From: Okapia johnstoni
Taxonomy: Eukaryota > Chordata > Mammalia > Artiodactyla > Giraffidae
Direction of reading: 5' to 3'
DNA: 64,000 nucleotides
Assembly (NCBI GenBank): GCA_024291935.2
Contig: CM044313.1
Coordinates: 79,979,001 to 80,043,000 of the forward strand
Shown piece by piece: positions 23,180-35,539 of the stretch (position 1 is the stretch's first letter; each line of letters opens with the position of its first letter). The position numbers and the translations under genes are program-made. The notes beneath the pieces were generated by a model that saw nothing but the letters and a program-made list of their open reading frames with translations, had not been told where the DNA came from and did no database searches.

Positions 23180-26100
23180 GTGTCTTACGAAAGAGGACAC
23201 AATGAATAAAGGAAGTTGGGAAGCAGGCTTCTTTAGTCAGGCAGAAGTGGGGAGGATATCATTTTAAGCTCTATACAGTTTACTCCTTAAAGATAAAAGC
23301 CATATCTCATTCATTTTGGAATCTTCAACACTTAGCACAGTATCAGGAAGATGATGGGTTCAAACCATGTGTGAGGAACAAATGAATGATATGTCATGGT
23401 TCACTTTGACCTTGGGTAGTATAAGTGTACAACTAGGATAAAGTCAAAGCTAGAAATAGAGATGTGAATGGCTAGAGTATAAGAAAAGACACATTGTGAG
23501 GAAGAGAGGCAGATGTGTTTTGATCCATGGTTGGGGACAGACAGATGCCTACCTTTCCTGAAGCTTACCATTTCCATGCAGTGAGCCAACTTTCATTGTC
23601 ATCCTCTACAGCCCTTTGCTTGAGGACTTTCATTGCCCACCAGAGCACCCTCGACCTACATGTAAGGCAAACAAGAAGCACTAAAGAATCAGCAGCCTGG
23701 GGAACAGCCTTTAAACAATGTCAGTAAGGAGCTGATGGGTAAGTATCCTAGGTCCTTCAAGCAGGATAACTTTCTGGTATATATGCTACACTCTCTCACA
23801 TTTATAATCCAGACACAGTTGACCATGGTGCTTATTTGTTTGATGGCTCACCTTTTGGGCGGAGGGGGGCTCCTCCTCTTCCTCTATCACTTCCTACTGG
23901 TGCCCTGTCCTGTTGATTTTTCCTAATAATTCCTTGCAAATATCCTTTTTTCAGAGTCTGCCTCTCAGAAATTGCTTGAAGTCAGTAAGAGTGACACAGA
24001 TCAACAAGAAAAGTGGGCCAGGAAAACCCAACTTTAGTGGGGAGCACCAGAAGGGCAGGGCATACCTAAAGGGTACAATGAGTGGGATGCCACATACAAT
24101 CAAGACAATCCAGTTTGGACGGGCCTCCTGTGGAGAAGCGAGGCATGAATGTATTCTGGATACCAAGGGTCAAGCAGAGGCTAGAATCCAGTGTGTGTCA
24201 GTTTGATGGAGAGGTAACCAGTCACATGTAAAGTCCAATTAGATGAATAAGGTTGGTTACCCAAAAAACATATCAAAAAGCAAACTGGAAGGTGTGGAAA
24301 TGGACTAATTTCAAACCCTTTAAGAAAGGGAAGGGTTTATACTGCTAAATACTAAAGACCACACAAACAAGTGAAAGGTCCTAGAACCCAGCAGAAAGAA
24401 GAGGTATGACTGGGTAATAGATGAAGAGTTAAAACAACAGACGCATCTGTTTGCTTTGTTCTGTCATTATAGGTCACTGTCACCCACATACTTTCAGCAT
24501 GTATTGTATGTCTGCAAGTAGGCAGGTATCTGCTATGGGCTATATACTTCCTTATTCTTTCAATATTTGCTCTCTTCTCCCCTTTGCCTCAAGATAATGT
24601 CACTGGAATCTGCCCAGCACAGTCCCCTGTTTGTCCTTCCAGGCTTTTGTGCTCTTTGGGGCAGCATGACATGGGTAAGCAAGAGAATCAGATCACAAGA
24701 GCCTGACCCAAGTGATTTCTGCCTGCAGCACTGCTATTCACCTCTCTCTATTGACCAAATTGACGAGTCTTTGCCACAAGATCTAATCCATGCGCCTAGG
24801 ATATGTCCTGTCTTTCACCTCAGATTGTAGGCTGTCTTGTTTTCATTTCCAGAGTTGAGCTCTTCATGTTGGATAGTCCTCTTTGGGGGTCACCATTCAG
24901 ATAGTGCAGGTTCTTCTGGACAGTATGGAAGAAGATAGACAGTTGAAAGCAGCACCAGGAAATGGTCAAAATTGTGTTGTCACTGCTCTCGCTGCTGCTG
25001 ACACCACAGTAGCCCCTATTCTCTGTGGCTGTTGCTCATTCATCTTATGAACCAGATTTTTGGCCCCTTGCTGACATTTACAACATTTACAGAGAAACAA
25101 TGACTGAAGGAGCAACACAGATGTCATCTGGCCAAATGAAGCTGCTGGTTTTTCAAATGTCAAGGCTTTGCCTCTTCATAGTTCACTTTCCTCCTTCAAA
25201 ATATTCCATACTCAAAGCCCCTGGGAAATGGCAAAGTTCTTATTTCAATCCCAGGGCATGTGAAGCTTATTGGTGAGGTGAGTCTGAAGAGCCTTGAGCA
25301 GATTCCTGTGGGTTATTATAAAAGTCAAAATCTTTATCAACCCCCTCAGGAAACAGTGTGGCTGGAAGGGAACTAAATTTAAAGTTTAGGTATTCCTGAC
25401 TCCTTTGAAAACCACCAGAGCCAAGCATACAGCATTCAGTGGCAACATTGTAATGAGGTCTCTGTGGGTTACTCTAATCAGCTGAAAGATCACATAAAGA
25501 CATCTGTTAGAGAGTCCACTGCCCAGCTAAATTTAGAAAGATTCTAGAGTTGTCTTTCTGCCTATAACACTTAGGCTGAAAAAGAAGGTCCTGACTGCAA
25601 AATACTCAACCTGACAATGCACAGTTTTATGCTAAATATTTTTTGATAAGATCACTTATGATGAGAAAGATAAGCAAGAACCCAGCCAAAGAAGTAGCTC
25701 TTGTAAAATTAGTGTTAGCTTTCTTCATATTAAGTGTGTTCACGTGTGTATGTATGGGGTAATGATGTGCAGTGTGAAATAAAGTTATGCTTACCAATTA
25801 TGTTATCTTATGGCAACCACTGACTTGAGCCTGAAATATTCTAATGTAACTATAAAACACGTTAATCTGGTAATTTCTTATATCATAAAGATTTAATTGT
25901 AAGCACTCTTCCTGTTTCACTTACTACAAAGACATTGTAGGTAATTGCCCCTATCATTTAAAGAAGGCCAGAAGAAGCTCGATAGATTAGGGGGAGGCAG
26001 AGAGGATAACTTGGATATCTTAAAATCTTTAATATCCTTGAAGTTGAAATTCTACGTGAACTCATAAGAAAGCCATCATATTTTATAATACTTATGGGGA

Positions 26101-26255
26101 ATTTGTTAATTTACTGTATAAATATATTTGCACATACAGTTTCACAGAATTATGGAAGAGTTGGTGGTGCCTGTTTCTTTTAAGAATATTATGGATGCAC
26201 TCTATACTTTCAGAAAGAGTTCTTCATAATATTTAAGTCAGGATTGAAATCAAGT
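23180..26255. other. Long unique stretch, no gene recognised
   Basis: About 3 kb without a clear repeat. Short open frames (23527-23727, 24567-24830, 25025-25276) have no motif, no plausible splice context and no homology I recognise. A G-rich patch is at 23855-23870. Confidence 0.35.
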
Positions 26256-26256
26256 A

Positions 26257-27418
26257 AGGAGATCAAATTGCCAACATATGCTGGATCAGAGAAAAAGATC
26301 TATTCCAGAAAAACATCTATTTCTGCTTTATTGACTATCCCAAAGCCTTTGACTGTGTGGATAAAAACAAACTGTGGAAAATTCTGAAAGAGATGGGAAT
26401 ACCAGACCACCTGACCTGCATCCTGAGAAATCTGTATGCAGGTCAAGAAGCAACAGTTAGAACTGGACATGGAACAACAGACTGGTTCCAAATAGGAAAG
26501 GGAGTATGTCAAGGTTGTATATTATCACCCTGCTTATTTAACTTACATGCAGAGTACATCATGAGAAACGCTGGGCTGGAAGAAGCACAAGCTGGAATCA
26601 AGATTGCCCAGAGAAATATCAATAACCTCAGACATGCAGATGATACCACCCTTATGGCAGAAAGTGAAGAAGAACTAAAGAGCCTCTTGATGAAAGTGAA
26701 AGAGGAGAGTGAAAAAGTTGACTTAAAGCTCAACATGCAGAAAACTAAGATCATGGCATCCGGTCCCATCACTTCATGGCAGATAGATGGGGAAACAGTG
26801 GAAACAGTGTCAGACTTTATTTTTCTGGGCTCCAAAATCTCTGCAGATGGTGATTGCAGCCATGAAATTAAAAGATGCTTACTCCTTGGAAGGAAAGTGT
26901 TTACCAACCTAGACAGCATATTAAAAAGCAGAGACATTACTTTGCCAACAAAGGTCCATCTAGTCAAGGCTATGGTTTTTCCAGTGGTCATGTATGGATG
27001 TGAGAGTTGGACGGTGAAGAAAGCTGAGCGCTGAAGAATTGATGCTTTTGAACTGTGGTGCTGGAGAAGACTCTTGAGAGTCCCTTGGACTGCAAGGAGA
27101 TCCAACCAGTCCATCCTAAAGGAAATCAGTCCTGGGTGTTCATTGGAAGCACTGATGTTGAAGCTGAAACTCCAATACTTTGGCCACCTGATGCGAAGAG
27201 CTGACTCATTGGAAAAGACCCTGATGCTGGGAAGGATTGAGGGCAGGAGGAGAAGGGACAACAGAGGATGAGATGGCTGGATGGCATCACAGACTCAATG
27301 GACATGGGTTTGGGTAAACTCCAGGAGTTGGTGATGGACAGGGAGACCTGGCATGCTGCAGTTCATGGGGTCGCAGAGAGTCAGACACGACTGAGCAACT
27401 GAACTGAACTGAACTGAA
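26257..27418 (+). mobile_element. BovB LINE 3' part, 1.16 kb
   Basis: Sense BovB starting at GAGATCAAATTGCCAACATA and ending in GAACTGAACTGAACTGAACA. It abuts a second, antisense BovB piece without spacer. No clear flanking duplication was found, so the 5' boundary may have been rearranged. Confidence 0.92.
26357..27034 (+). pseudogene. BovB reverse transcriptase frame (225 codons)
   Basis: Open frame covering the RT palm to connection region: KLWKILKEMGIPDHLTCILR, GKGVCQGCILSPCLFNLHAE, then the catalytic segment NNLRHADDTTLMAESEEELK. The usual YADD reads HADD here, an unfavourable change in the catalytic box. The frame stops after VKKAER and continues in another piece (27074-27271) with the C-terminal [16 protein letters not shown]. 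No endonuclease. Non-functional. Confidence 0.85.
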
Positions 27419-27667
27419 CATGTCCATTGAGTTGGTGATGCCATCCAACCATCTCATCCTCTGACCTCCCCTTCTCCTCCCACCTTCAATCTTTCCCAGC
27501 ATCAGGGTCTTTTTGCAATGAGTCAGTTCTTCGCATCAGGTGGCCAAAGTATTGGAGTTTCAGCTTCAGCATCAGTCCTTCCAGTGAATATTCATTACTG
27601 ATTTCCTTTAGGATTAACTGGTTGGATCTCCTTGCAGTCCAAACGACTCTCAAGAGTCTTCTCCAAA
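27419..27667 (-). mobile_element. BovB fragment, antisense, tail-to-tail with its neighbour
   Basis: The plus strand starts TGTCCATTGAGTTGGTGATG and ends GACTCTCAAGAGTCTTCTCC. The terminal ~80 bases of the BovB 3' end are missing where it meets the sense copy, giving an inverted repeat with essentially no loop. Confidence 0.9.
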
Positions 27668-27669
27668 GC

Positions 27670-29265
27670 AGGTCTCTAAAGACCTCTACTAAGTGAGAGT
27701 GTAGCCTAATGCCAGTTTTCTCTTCTTGAGCTAAACATTTTAAACTTCATGGAAGAAAATTACATACATTTTTGATTGAACCTCCACAGTAATTAAAAAT
27801 AAATTTTTCCAAATTAACAGCAATTAATGAAGTTTCTTCTCCTTCTAGAAAGGATACGGTATTTAATGTCCTCTTTTATTGGAAAGGTTATTTTAAAAAT
27901 AAGACATAACTAAGCACGTAATCAAAAGCATCATAGAAGTAGTGAGCCAGAGGCAAAATAAATTATTGAAACTATTTGACAGAGAGAAGTAAATAATAAT
28001 GCAGTTTGGTTCAGTGATTTTATAGTTGTTTGAGATAAACATCCAATAATTAAAAATTATAAAACTTGTCATTCAATAAATTCTGTATGTATATAAACAG
28101 CATTTCGATTGCTTGTGAATTGCCGGTGGGTTAAGATGAAAAATGAAAAGGGCAAAAGTCACTGGGAAAAAATATAACAGATCAAGGATAGGATAGGGCA
28201 GGAAAAATCAAATGCGGAGACACAGCACTGAGAAGGAAAGGAAGACAAACACAGGGAAAATTCACGAGAAGCTGGACAGGAAGAACATGACTGAGCACTT
28301 TCTTAGGTGTTTCTAAACTTTCATCTCTCCGCTGCTCTTCACGTGCGTCATGGGTTTGGAAAATGTTTACTCTTTTCTGTGGTTTTTCTGTGGTTTGAAA
28401 TTGGCAACATCACCACTGTTCTTAGTTCTCTAACTTCTTTTTAGCCCTAATCCTCCGGATGTTCTGTTCTTAATGAGACACTATTAGGTTTGGAAAATTA
28501 TCTGATACATCCAAAAGCAATGAGAGAATATTATCCCTTAAATTCAATTTTAGGTCAACTTACTAGATATCAAGTCCAAGACAGATATATTCAGTAGGCT
28601 TATTTCCCATCTCTGCCTTAGTCAAGAAAACTATAATAGAGAACACAGTTGTTGATATAATGGCATAGTAGTGCAGTGTGCATACACACATTCACACCCC
28701 CACAGACACACACTAAAGATGCCTTTCTTTTGGCAAACCTGGTAGCATGACTGATGCCAAGTTAGCCTTATCCTTTTATAGTTCAGGATGTGTTCTCATA
28801 CTCCATGCCAAGTTAAATTTTTGGAGTGGTCCCAAGAAATTATAAAGCACAAACATAAAGAAAACAATCTTTTATATTTAGAGACTTAGTTCATATATAG
28901 ACACAAGATTAAGATTTTCTGTCTGGGAAGATGCATTCAAATAAATCTTTGTGGTTCTAGAAATATTAATACCACAAACTGCTGAGGTTGTGTGAGGTTA
29001 TGTGCTTGGTAGATCACAAATCAAGTTTTCTGTGAATAAAGAATGCAAGTATTTGCAAGCTTCAAGTATATTTTTTAAAATAGCTATTGTTTGTAATATG
29101 CATTACAAACCTTCAACATTGCAGGTTCTGTGAAAAGAGGCAGTGTAGTAAGATAGAATGACATGGTTTCCTGTTGCTGCAAAAAACTTAGTGGCTTAAG
29201 AAAAACTGTTTTTTAAGGACAATCATTTTGTGGGTGGATTTCAGAAAGAGCTTGACTGTATATTT
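27670..29265. other. AT-rich unique sequence
   Basis: No gene or repeat family was recognised. A CA-rich patch lies at 28680-28715. Confidence 0.35.
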
Positions 29266-29365
29266 CTTGCTTGACATCTGTAGGATTGAACAGTGTCCCC
29301 TCAAAGTCATATCCACCAAGGATATTAGCATGTAACCTTCTTTGAAACAGCGTATTCACAGATGT

Positions 29366-29489
29366 CTGGAGAAGGAAATGGCAATCCATTCCAGTGTTCT
29401 TACCTGGAGAATCCCATGGATAGAGGAACCTGGAGGGCTATAGTCCATGGGCTCACAAAGAGTTGGACACAACTGAGTAACTAACACAC
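29366..29489 (+). mobile_element. Bov-A SINE in the MLT1 LTR
   Basis: A Bov-A body without tRNA head, ending GACACAACTGAGTAACTAAC. It is flanked by TATTCACAGATGT at 29353-29365 and 29490-29502. Confidence 0.92.
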
Positions 29490-29691
29490 TATTCACAGAT
29501 GTAATCAGTTAAAGATCTCAAGATGAAATCATCCTGGATTGAGAGTGGGCCCTAAATCCAATGACGTCTTTGTGAGGAGAGGAGAGGACCTAGAGAGACA
29601 CACATGGAGAGAGAAAGATAATATGAAGGTAAAGGTGGGCAGAGTTTGGACTTATGCTACCACAAGCCTAGGAACACACTGAAAGTTAAAA

Positions 29692-29715
29692 GGGGGGGTG
29701 GGGGGGCGGGTAGGG
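29692..29715 (+). other. G-quadruplex-like tract
   Basis: Runs of 7, 7, 3 and 3 guanines are separated by T, C and TA. This meets the usual four-run G-quadruplex pattern with very short loops. Confidence 0.7.
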
Positions 29716-30294
29716 ATTCTTCTCTAGAGACTTCCAAAAATGCATGGCCCCTCTGACACCTTGATTTCATACCCTTAACCTCAAGAATTATAAAAGAACA
29801 CATTTCTGTTGTTTTAAACCACCTAGTTTGTGGCACTCTGTAACAGCAGCCCAAAGAAGTGAACAGTCTCCCCTGTGACTGTAATCAGATATCAGCTAGT
29901 ACTGCAAACATCTGCAGGCTCAGCTAGGCTAGAAGTCATTGAGGATGAGTCAGTGGCATTACTGGCAAGTTGGTTCTGGCTGTTGGCTGTGAGTTCAACC
30001 AAGATTATCAGCTGAAGCTTCAATTAGTCTATATGTGAGCCTCTCCATGGGGCTCCTTGGGCTTCCTCAAAGCATGGTTGCTGGCTTCCAAGAGGGAATA
30101 TCTTTAGAAGAAATTTCCTGAGAGTAAGGTTTCTCAAAGACAAAAGCAGAAGCTGCATTTTTATGATCAAACCTCAGATTCCAGAATCCAACTTCCACTG
30201 CATTCTATTCATCAATAAAGTCACTAAGAGTAGTCCAAACTCAAGGAAAGGAAATTAGACTCCACCTCTCAACGCAAGGAGTTAAAAAGATTTT

Positions 30295-30470
30295 GTGGTT
30301 GTCTTTCATCAGTTCCACAGACCTAGGTTCAAATCACAGCTCTACTATTTTCTAGCTAAGAGCATGTTTCCAAACCTCTCAGCCTATTTTCCCTTTCACA
30401 AAAAGGAGATGACATCACTGATAGGTTATTGTAATAATTAAACTAAATTAAATAATGTTTCAGTCCTTGA
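30295..30470 (+). repeat. MIR-like remnant
   Basis: The phrase GACCTAGGTTCAAATCACAG followed by CTCTACTATTTTCTAGCTAA and AAAAAGGAGATGACATCACT is typical decayed MIR. Confidence 0.65.
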
Positions 30471-31059
30471 AAATTACATGATGTTCATGCGTGCACTTAT
30501 AGATAATGGGAATACATAAAAATGGGAAATAGAGGAATAACTATCAAGACATTAGCTAGATGAAACAGAATGTTAGTTTCAGAGGTTACATTTTGGGAAT
30601 CCTCTACTTGTGTGTCTGTTGCAGTTTCTGTGTCCAGAATTCAAATGAGGATTATGCTTAGCTTTATGATGAGATGAACACTGGGAGGCAGATGTAGCAG
30701 AGGTTTACAATTTAGTTCTAAAATGCCTGTGGAGAATCCCAACACCACTCTGAAAATTCAGCAGCCAATGCCCCCTGGTGACTCGCATTGCAAGGCAAAA
30801 GGATTGGCAAAATCTTGGATTCCCCTGTCCTTTAGCTAAGGTTCAATTTTATGTTTATGGAGCACTTTGCCACTTCTGATGCTCCTAGTCTGACCCTGAT
30901 TGTTGTAATGAATTCTGACCACATTTCTATATTGTCTTGCACAATTCAAGCTTTCCTTCTAGCTCAGTGACCTTTATCAAGAAGAAAGAGAGCTTTGTTT
31001 CTTAATATCTGGGCAAATAAACATTAAGAGTGTGACAGGACATCAGAAACCTTGAGTTA

Positions 31060-31257
31060 CTATGCTACATTCCTCTCCTTCACCTGCTCCACCTCAAAAT
31101 TCTTATTCCTTGGCTTCAAGTTCGTGGCAAATTCCTGGGTAATGGACTTCAACCAGCGATTCTCCATTCTCTCCCATAATAAATCATAAGCATCAGTCAA
31201 TTTGGACTTGTATAGTTGGAAAATATCTTTTTCCTTACACACTTCATCATAGAAGTG
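31060..31257 (-). pseudogene. Possible processed-pseudogene fragment, unidentified
   Basis: A minus-strand frame of about 65 codons, bounded by in-frame stops, reads QHFYDEVCKEKDIFQLYKSK, continues KLTDAYDLLWERMENRWLKS, and ends EVEQVKERNVA. The composition is charged, helical and protein-like, unlike the neighbouring AT-rich chance frames. I do not recognise the family. No splice sites, start codon or poly(A) were identified. It could be a short retrocopy, an exon, or a chance frame. No function is proposed. Confidence 0.25.
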
Positions 31258-31369
31258 TTGTCAAGTAGAAACTTGGGTTTTTACAGTCATGGTGTAGTCC
31301 AAGGATGCTACAGGAGTTTGAGTTTTGTTTTGTTTTCACATAATTCAAGTTTATCCAACATGGAGGCCA

Positions 31370-31610
31370 CCAGTTCTTAAAGTCCCAGATTCTGAAGCCA
31401 GACCACCTGCATTTGTAACTCTAGTTCTGCCACTGACCAATTCCATGTTTTTAATGCAGATTACCAAAACATTTTTTGCCCCAGTTTCTGCATCTATAAC
31501 ATGGGGATAATACAAATACCTATTTATAGTAATGAGAATTAAGTGGTTAACATATAAAAAGTATTTTAAAGTGTATCTGGCACCTAGTAAGTGCTCAATA
31601 AATATTTGCT
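31370..31610 (+). repeat. MIR-like remnant
   Basis: It reads AGTTCTGCCACTGACCAATT, CATCTATAACATGGGGATAA and TGGCACCTAGTAAGTGCTCA, then ATAAATATTTGCT: a nearly full-length MIR order. Confidence 0.75.
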
Positions 31611-32099
31611 TTTATGCAAGATGATGTTAGGGCTTTACAGATGAATATTCTTAATAAAATGTAACTCACATATCAAACCTGTAATTTCAGATTGTACTTC
31701 TTGGGCTAAATAAAAATCATGAGCCTACTGGAAACATAGACTATGCAAATAAGCCTAGGTGATATATTGGTAAGAAAAAAGTCATAATGGTGTGCAGGCG
31801 AATGACTAAAATTTTGGAAACATTCCACTAGTTAGAAAAAAATGAGAAACTAACCCAGTAAATGAACCTACTCTTTCTTCATCTATCTGTAAATCAATCA
31901 TAGAGTATGCTCTTAACTTAGACCCAAGGCATTTGTTCATGTTTGCTAATGAGCCTCTGCAACTAGCCTGTGTACGGATTTCCTGCCCCAACTTTTAGCA
32001 GTGAGACAGTTCCCCTGAGTTAGGATATGGTTGTTCTCAAAACTAGATGTATGTGAACTCTAAATGACTGCTATTTTGCTGTCAGCCACGTTCAAGTAA

Positions 32100-32265
32100 C
32101 ATGGTAACAGGGGCCAGGAGCCAGTCAACTTGGTTTCTGAGTCTCATTCTTGACTTTTTTTCAGCGGTCTAACCTTAGGCAAATGACTTACTCTTTCTGG
32201 CTTTGTATTTTCATTATCTGTAAAACAGAGATGGTGGGTAGCAACAGCTCTGCTTCCTTATAGTG
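32100..32265 (+). repeat. MIR-like remnant
   Basis: It reads CAGCGGTCTAACCTTAGGCA and TTTTCATTATCTGTAAAACA. Decayed MIR core. Confidence 0.6.
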
Positions 32266-32444
32266 ATGTTGTATCAAATAAATAGCATATGGCATGTGAA
32301 ACTTGTCTGCATCCACTGGGTAGAAATAAGTATACAGATGTAAATACTGAGCTCATGATCAGGCTGTGGAAAATTGTTGTTAATGGTACTTTCAAGAGAA
32401 AATAGACACCACTCAAGATTCTTACAAGGGAGCAGAGCTTAGTG

Positions 32445-32650
32445 ATCTGGCACATAGACACTAAAGCCAAACTATGGGGCTCCGGTCCAATCTATGCCTC
32501 TAATGGCTTGTGTGAGCTGTGTGTCTCAAGGTCCTTATTTGTAAAATAGGGATAATAATGCTCAATTCAGGAAGATTTTACGAATGATGTGTTAACACAT
32601 GTACAGTGCTTGGAGGAATGACTTGCTCACAGTGTATGTTCACTAAGTTA
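32445..32650 (+). repeat. MIR-like remnant
   Basis: It reads TGTGTCTCAAGGTCCTTATT and GTAAAATAGGGATAATAATG, then a tail with GTACAGTGCTTGGAGGAATG. Typical MIR. Confidence 0.65.
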
Positions 32651-32929
32651 ACTATTAATGTCAAACTACTGTCTCTAGAGGCTGCTAGTGAGAATTCTGA
32701 GCATTTACTAGGGTTATTTTTGTTGGCACATGCAGTCTAGTTTCCTTTTTGCTATGTACTTTCCATCAAAATACAGGCTTTAAATGAACTGACTAAAATG
32801 ATTTCAGAGGATTCATTATGAGTTCTTTCTCTTTTACTTACAACATGTGATTTATCCCTCTGAGTATTGTTTTTAAACATTTGACTTAATTTTATGACAT
32901 CTGGTGGTTAAATTTTCCCCTAAAGCCAG

Positions 32930-33165
32930 TGGAATTAGAGAATAGTGATCAAGCCATGGAGTCTGGAATTGGGCTGCTTGGATCTGAATCCCAGTTCTAT
33001 ATTTCCTAAGTGTTTTGACTACCTTGGACAAATTAGTCAAGCTCTGAAAACATCAGTAACCTCAGGCATAAATTGAAAGTAATTAGTGCTTATTTCATGG
33101 GATTATTGAGAGGTTTATTGAAGAAGTGAGCTGTTGAGTAAACGTCGGTTACTGTTACTACCAGG
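32930..33165 (+). repeat. MIR-like remnant
   Basis: It reads CTTGGATCTGAATCCCAGTT, ACTACCTTGGACAAATTAGT and TTCATGGGATTATTGAGAGG in MIR order. Confidence 0.7.
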
Positions 33166-33169
33166 TGAA

Positions 33170-34812
33170 TTTGCAATAGAATCTGTAGCACCATGTTTCA
33201 AGTTGCTCACAGGGTAGAATTAGATACATGTTCAAGGTTGGAGATAGAAGTTTATATTTAAGCAATGACATTCTGATCCCGTTTCTGACTCTCCAGGCAG
33301 GAGGATACTTGCATAGGCATGGCCTGCATTCTTCTTTTCCTGCTGGAAGACTTTCTGACCTCTTTACTTCAGTTAAGATGCCAGGCAGGCACTCTGCACC
33401 AGCCTTGTCTTTACTTGTCAACAGATCATCTCGCTCTCTTTTCATGTCCCTACATAGCACTTTGTTCAGATTGCCAGCTTCTCAAGAGGCAGATGTTCAT
33501 CTCAGGAATGTTTCTAGAGTTATCCCTCAAAGTATGCAAAACAATGGACAGCTGGGGTGACTGAGTCTGGTGTGTTAAAACTGGATGCTGAGAGCTATTT
33601 AATAGGTAGATGCCCAAGCCTAACGCGATTGGGCATTACTACTGGATTATCAAAGCCCCTGGAACTTTCTGCCATAGGAAGTTTGCCATCTGCCTTCCAC
33701 TTCAGACTTCATTTAAATCAATGATTTTAACCAAAAGATACAGTCATGTAGCCACAACTCTGGTTTTAAGAGCAGTGCAGACATTTCAAAGCCTTGATGT
33801 GAGAAGATAGTTGAGATAAATATATATGTATTATGTTTTAAAATATATATGTAGTATATTATATATATATATGTATATATATATACACATATTTAAAGCT
33901 GAATATTTTACTTCTTTTTTCTTATTACACCCTGAGGTGTCGATGCTACAGCAGACATTTAGGGTTTCTTTACCACCTTCCATAATATAACATTTCTAAA
34001 AGGGATATATTTGTGCACATGCTTTATTATAAAACAATTTAAGTCAAACCTAAAATATCATTTTAACACATGTCTGATAAGTTATTTGAACTCTGTAACA
34101 GATTCTAAGCTAACCTAGTGTTTGACTCCATGCCCTAAGATCAGGATTTAATCCTCCTAGGGACTTCTCTACACACTGGGCTGGAGAGATTTTATGGAAC
34201 ACACTGACACTGGTGGAAAATCATAAAACTAATTAACGGCAAGTGTTTCAAAATCTTCCCTTTTCAACATAAATCACGAATTTGTTCCTCACTTGTGTAA
34301 TACAGAATGCACTCAAAGGAAAAACTCAGAAGGACATATTTCTGTAAGGGAGGATGAGAAGGAAATGTAGCCAATAGAATAGTTTCAACAAGAAGGACTA
34401 GCCACGATGATAAACTCTTTACTTAAATTTCTTATTAAATTATCACATAATATGAAGTACATGTTAGCCAAGACCCTAAAATACATAAAATTATGAAACT
34501 TCAAAGAATGTTACATGAATCTTTAGTCCCTCTTCACAAAAAAAATAAAATAAAAATAGTTGACAACTGGGGCTGCTAAGGAAATAGTTGGAATAGTCAG
34601 TATATTCTTGACTGTTCTGGGCATCTGAATCTTAATTCCTTCAAGGCTGAACTGGGCCACACAATCCAAATATCTCTTTTTCCCTATGGTGAATCTATGC
34701 TGATTAATAATAGGATACCAGTGATTAGTATGAAATCAAGAAGGGCAAAGTACTTGAGAGCTTTGTTATCAGCAATGTGGCAACTTGCAAAAGACTTTAA
34801 ATTATCAATAAG
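33170..34812. other. Unique sequence with an AT microsatellite
   Basis: No gene was recognised; the two overlapping open frames at 33228-33564 and their antisense partner have no known motif. An interrupted TA/TATG repeat lies at 33820-33895. Confidence 0.4.
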
Positions 34813-34827
34813 TTACCAAGTCCATGA

Positions 34828-35020
34828 ACTCAGGTGGCTCAGGTGGTAAAGAATCTGCCTGCAATGCACAACCCCTGGGTTTGATCCCTGGGTCTGGAGA
34901 AGGGAAATGCTACCCACTTCAGTATTCTTGCTTGGAGAATTCCACAGCCAGAGGAGCCTGGCAGGCTGCAGTCCATGGGCTCACAAAGAGTCAGACATGA
35001 CTGAATTACTAACAAACACA
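34828..35020 (+). mobile_element. Bov-tA SINE
   Basis: The tRNA-like head (GGTGGCTCAGGTGGTAAAGA) and Bov-A body are flanked by ACCAAGTCCATG copies at about 34815-34826 and 35024-35035. Confidence 0.9.
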
Positions 35021-35070
35021 CACCAAGTCCATGGTGTTTGACTATTAATTGTGAATATTAACCCCTCTCA

Positions 35071-35531
35071 TTACTTTACCAACAAAGGTACATATAGTCA
35101 AAGCTATGCTTTTTCCAGTAGTCATGTATGGATGTGAGAGTTGGACCATAAAGAAAGGTGAGTGCTGAAGAATTGATGCTTTTGAACTGTGGTGTTGGAG
35201 AAGACTCTTGAGAGTCCCTTGGACTGCAAGGAGATCAAACCAGTCCTGAATGTTCATTGGAAGGACTGAAGCTGAAGCTGAAGCTCCAATACTTTGGCCA
35301 CCTGATGCAAAGAAGTGACTCATTAGAAAAGACCCTGATGCTGGGAAAGATTGAAGACAGGAAGAGAAGGGAACGACAGAGAACGAGATGGTTGGATGGC
35401 ATCACTGACTCTATGGACATGAGTTTGAGCAAGCTCTGGGAGTTACTGATGGACAGGGAAGCCTGGTGTGCTGCAGTCCATGGGGTCACAAAGAGTTGGA
35501 CACAACTGAGTGACTGAACTGAACTGAACTG
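35071..35531 (+). mobile_element. BovB 3' end with TSD
   Basis: A 461-base tail. Its frame at 35257-35517 reads [20 protein letters not shown] and [20 protein letters not shown], the BovB C-terminus. It is bounded by AACCCCTCTCA at 35060-35070 and 35532-35542. Confidence 0.94.
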
Positions 35532-35539
35532 AACCCCTC

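Larger units (their letters stand above)
29270..29852 (+). mobile_element. MLT1-type LTR (ERVL-MaLR), interrupted by a SINE
   Basis: Forward MaLR LTR. The start region reads TAGGATTGAACAGTGTCCCC, the middle reads GTGGGCCCTAAATCCAATGA (29546-29565), and the end reads TTCTGTTGTTTTAAACCACC and TTTGTGGCACTCTGTAACAG. A Bov-A insertion at 29366-29489 splits it. A long G tract (29692-29715) lies in its 3' half. Confidence 0.75.
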
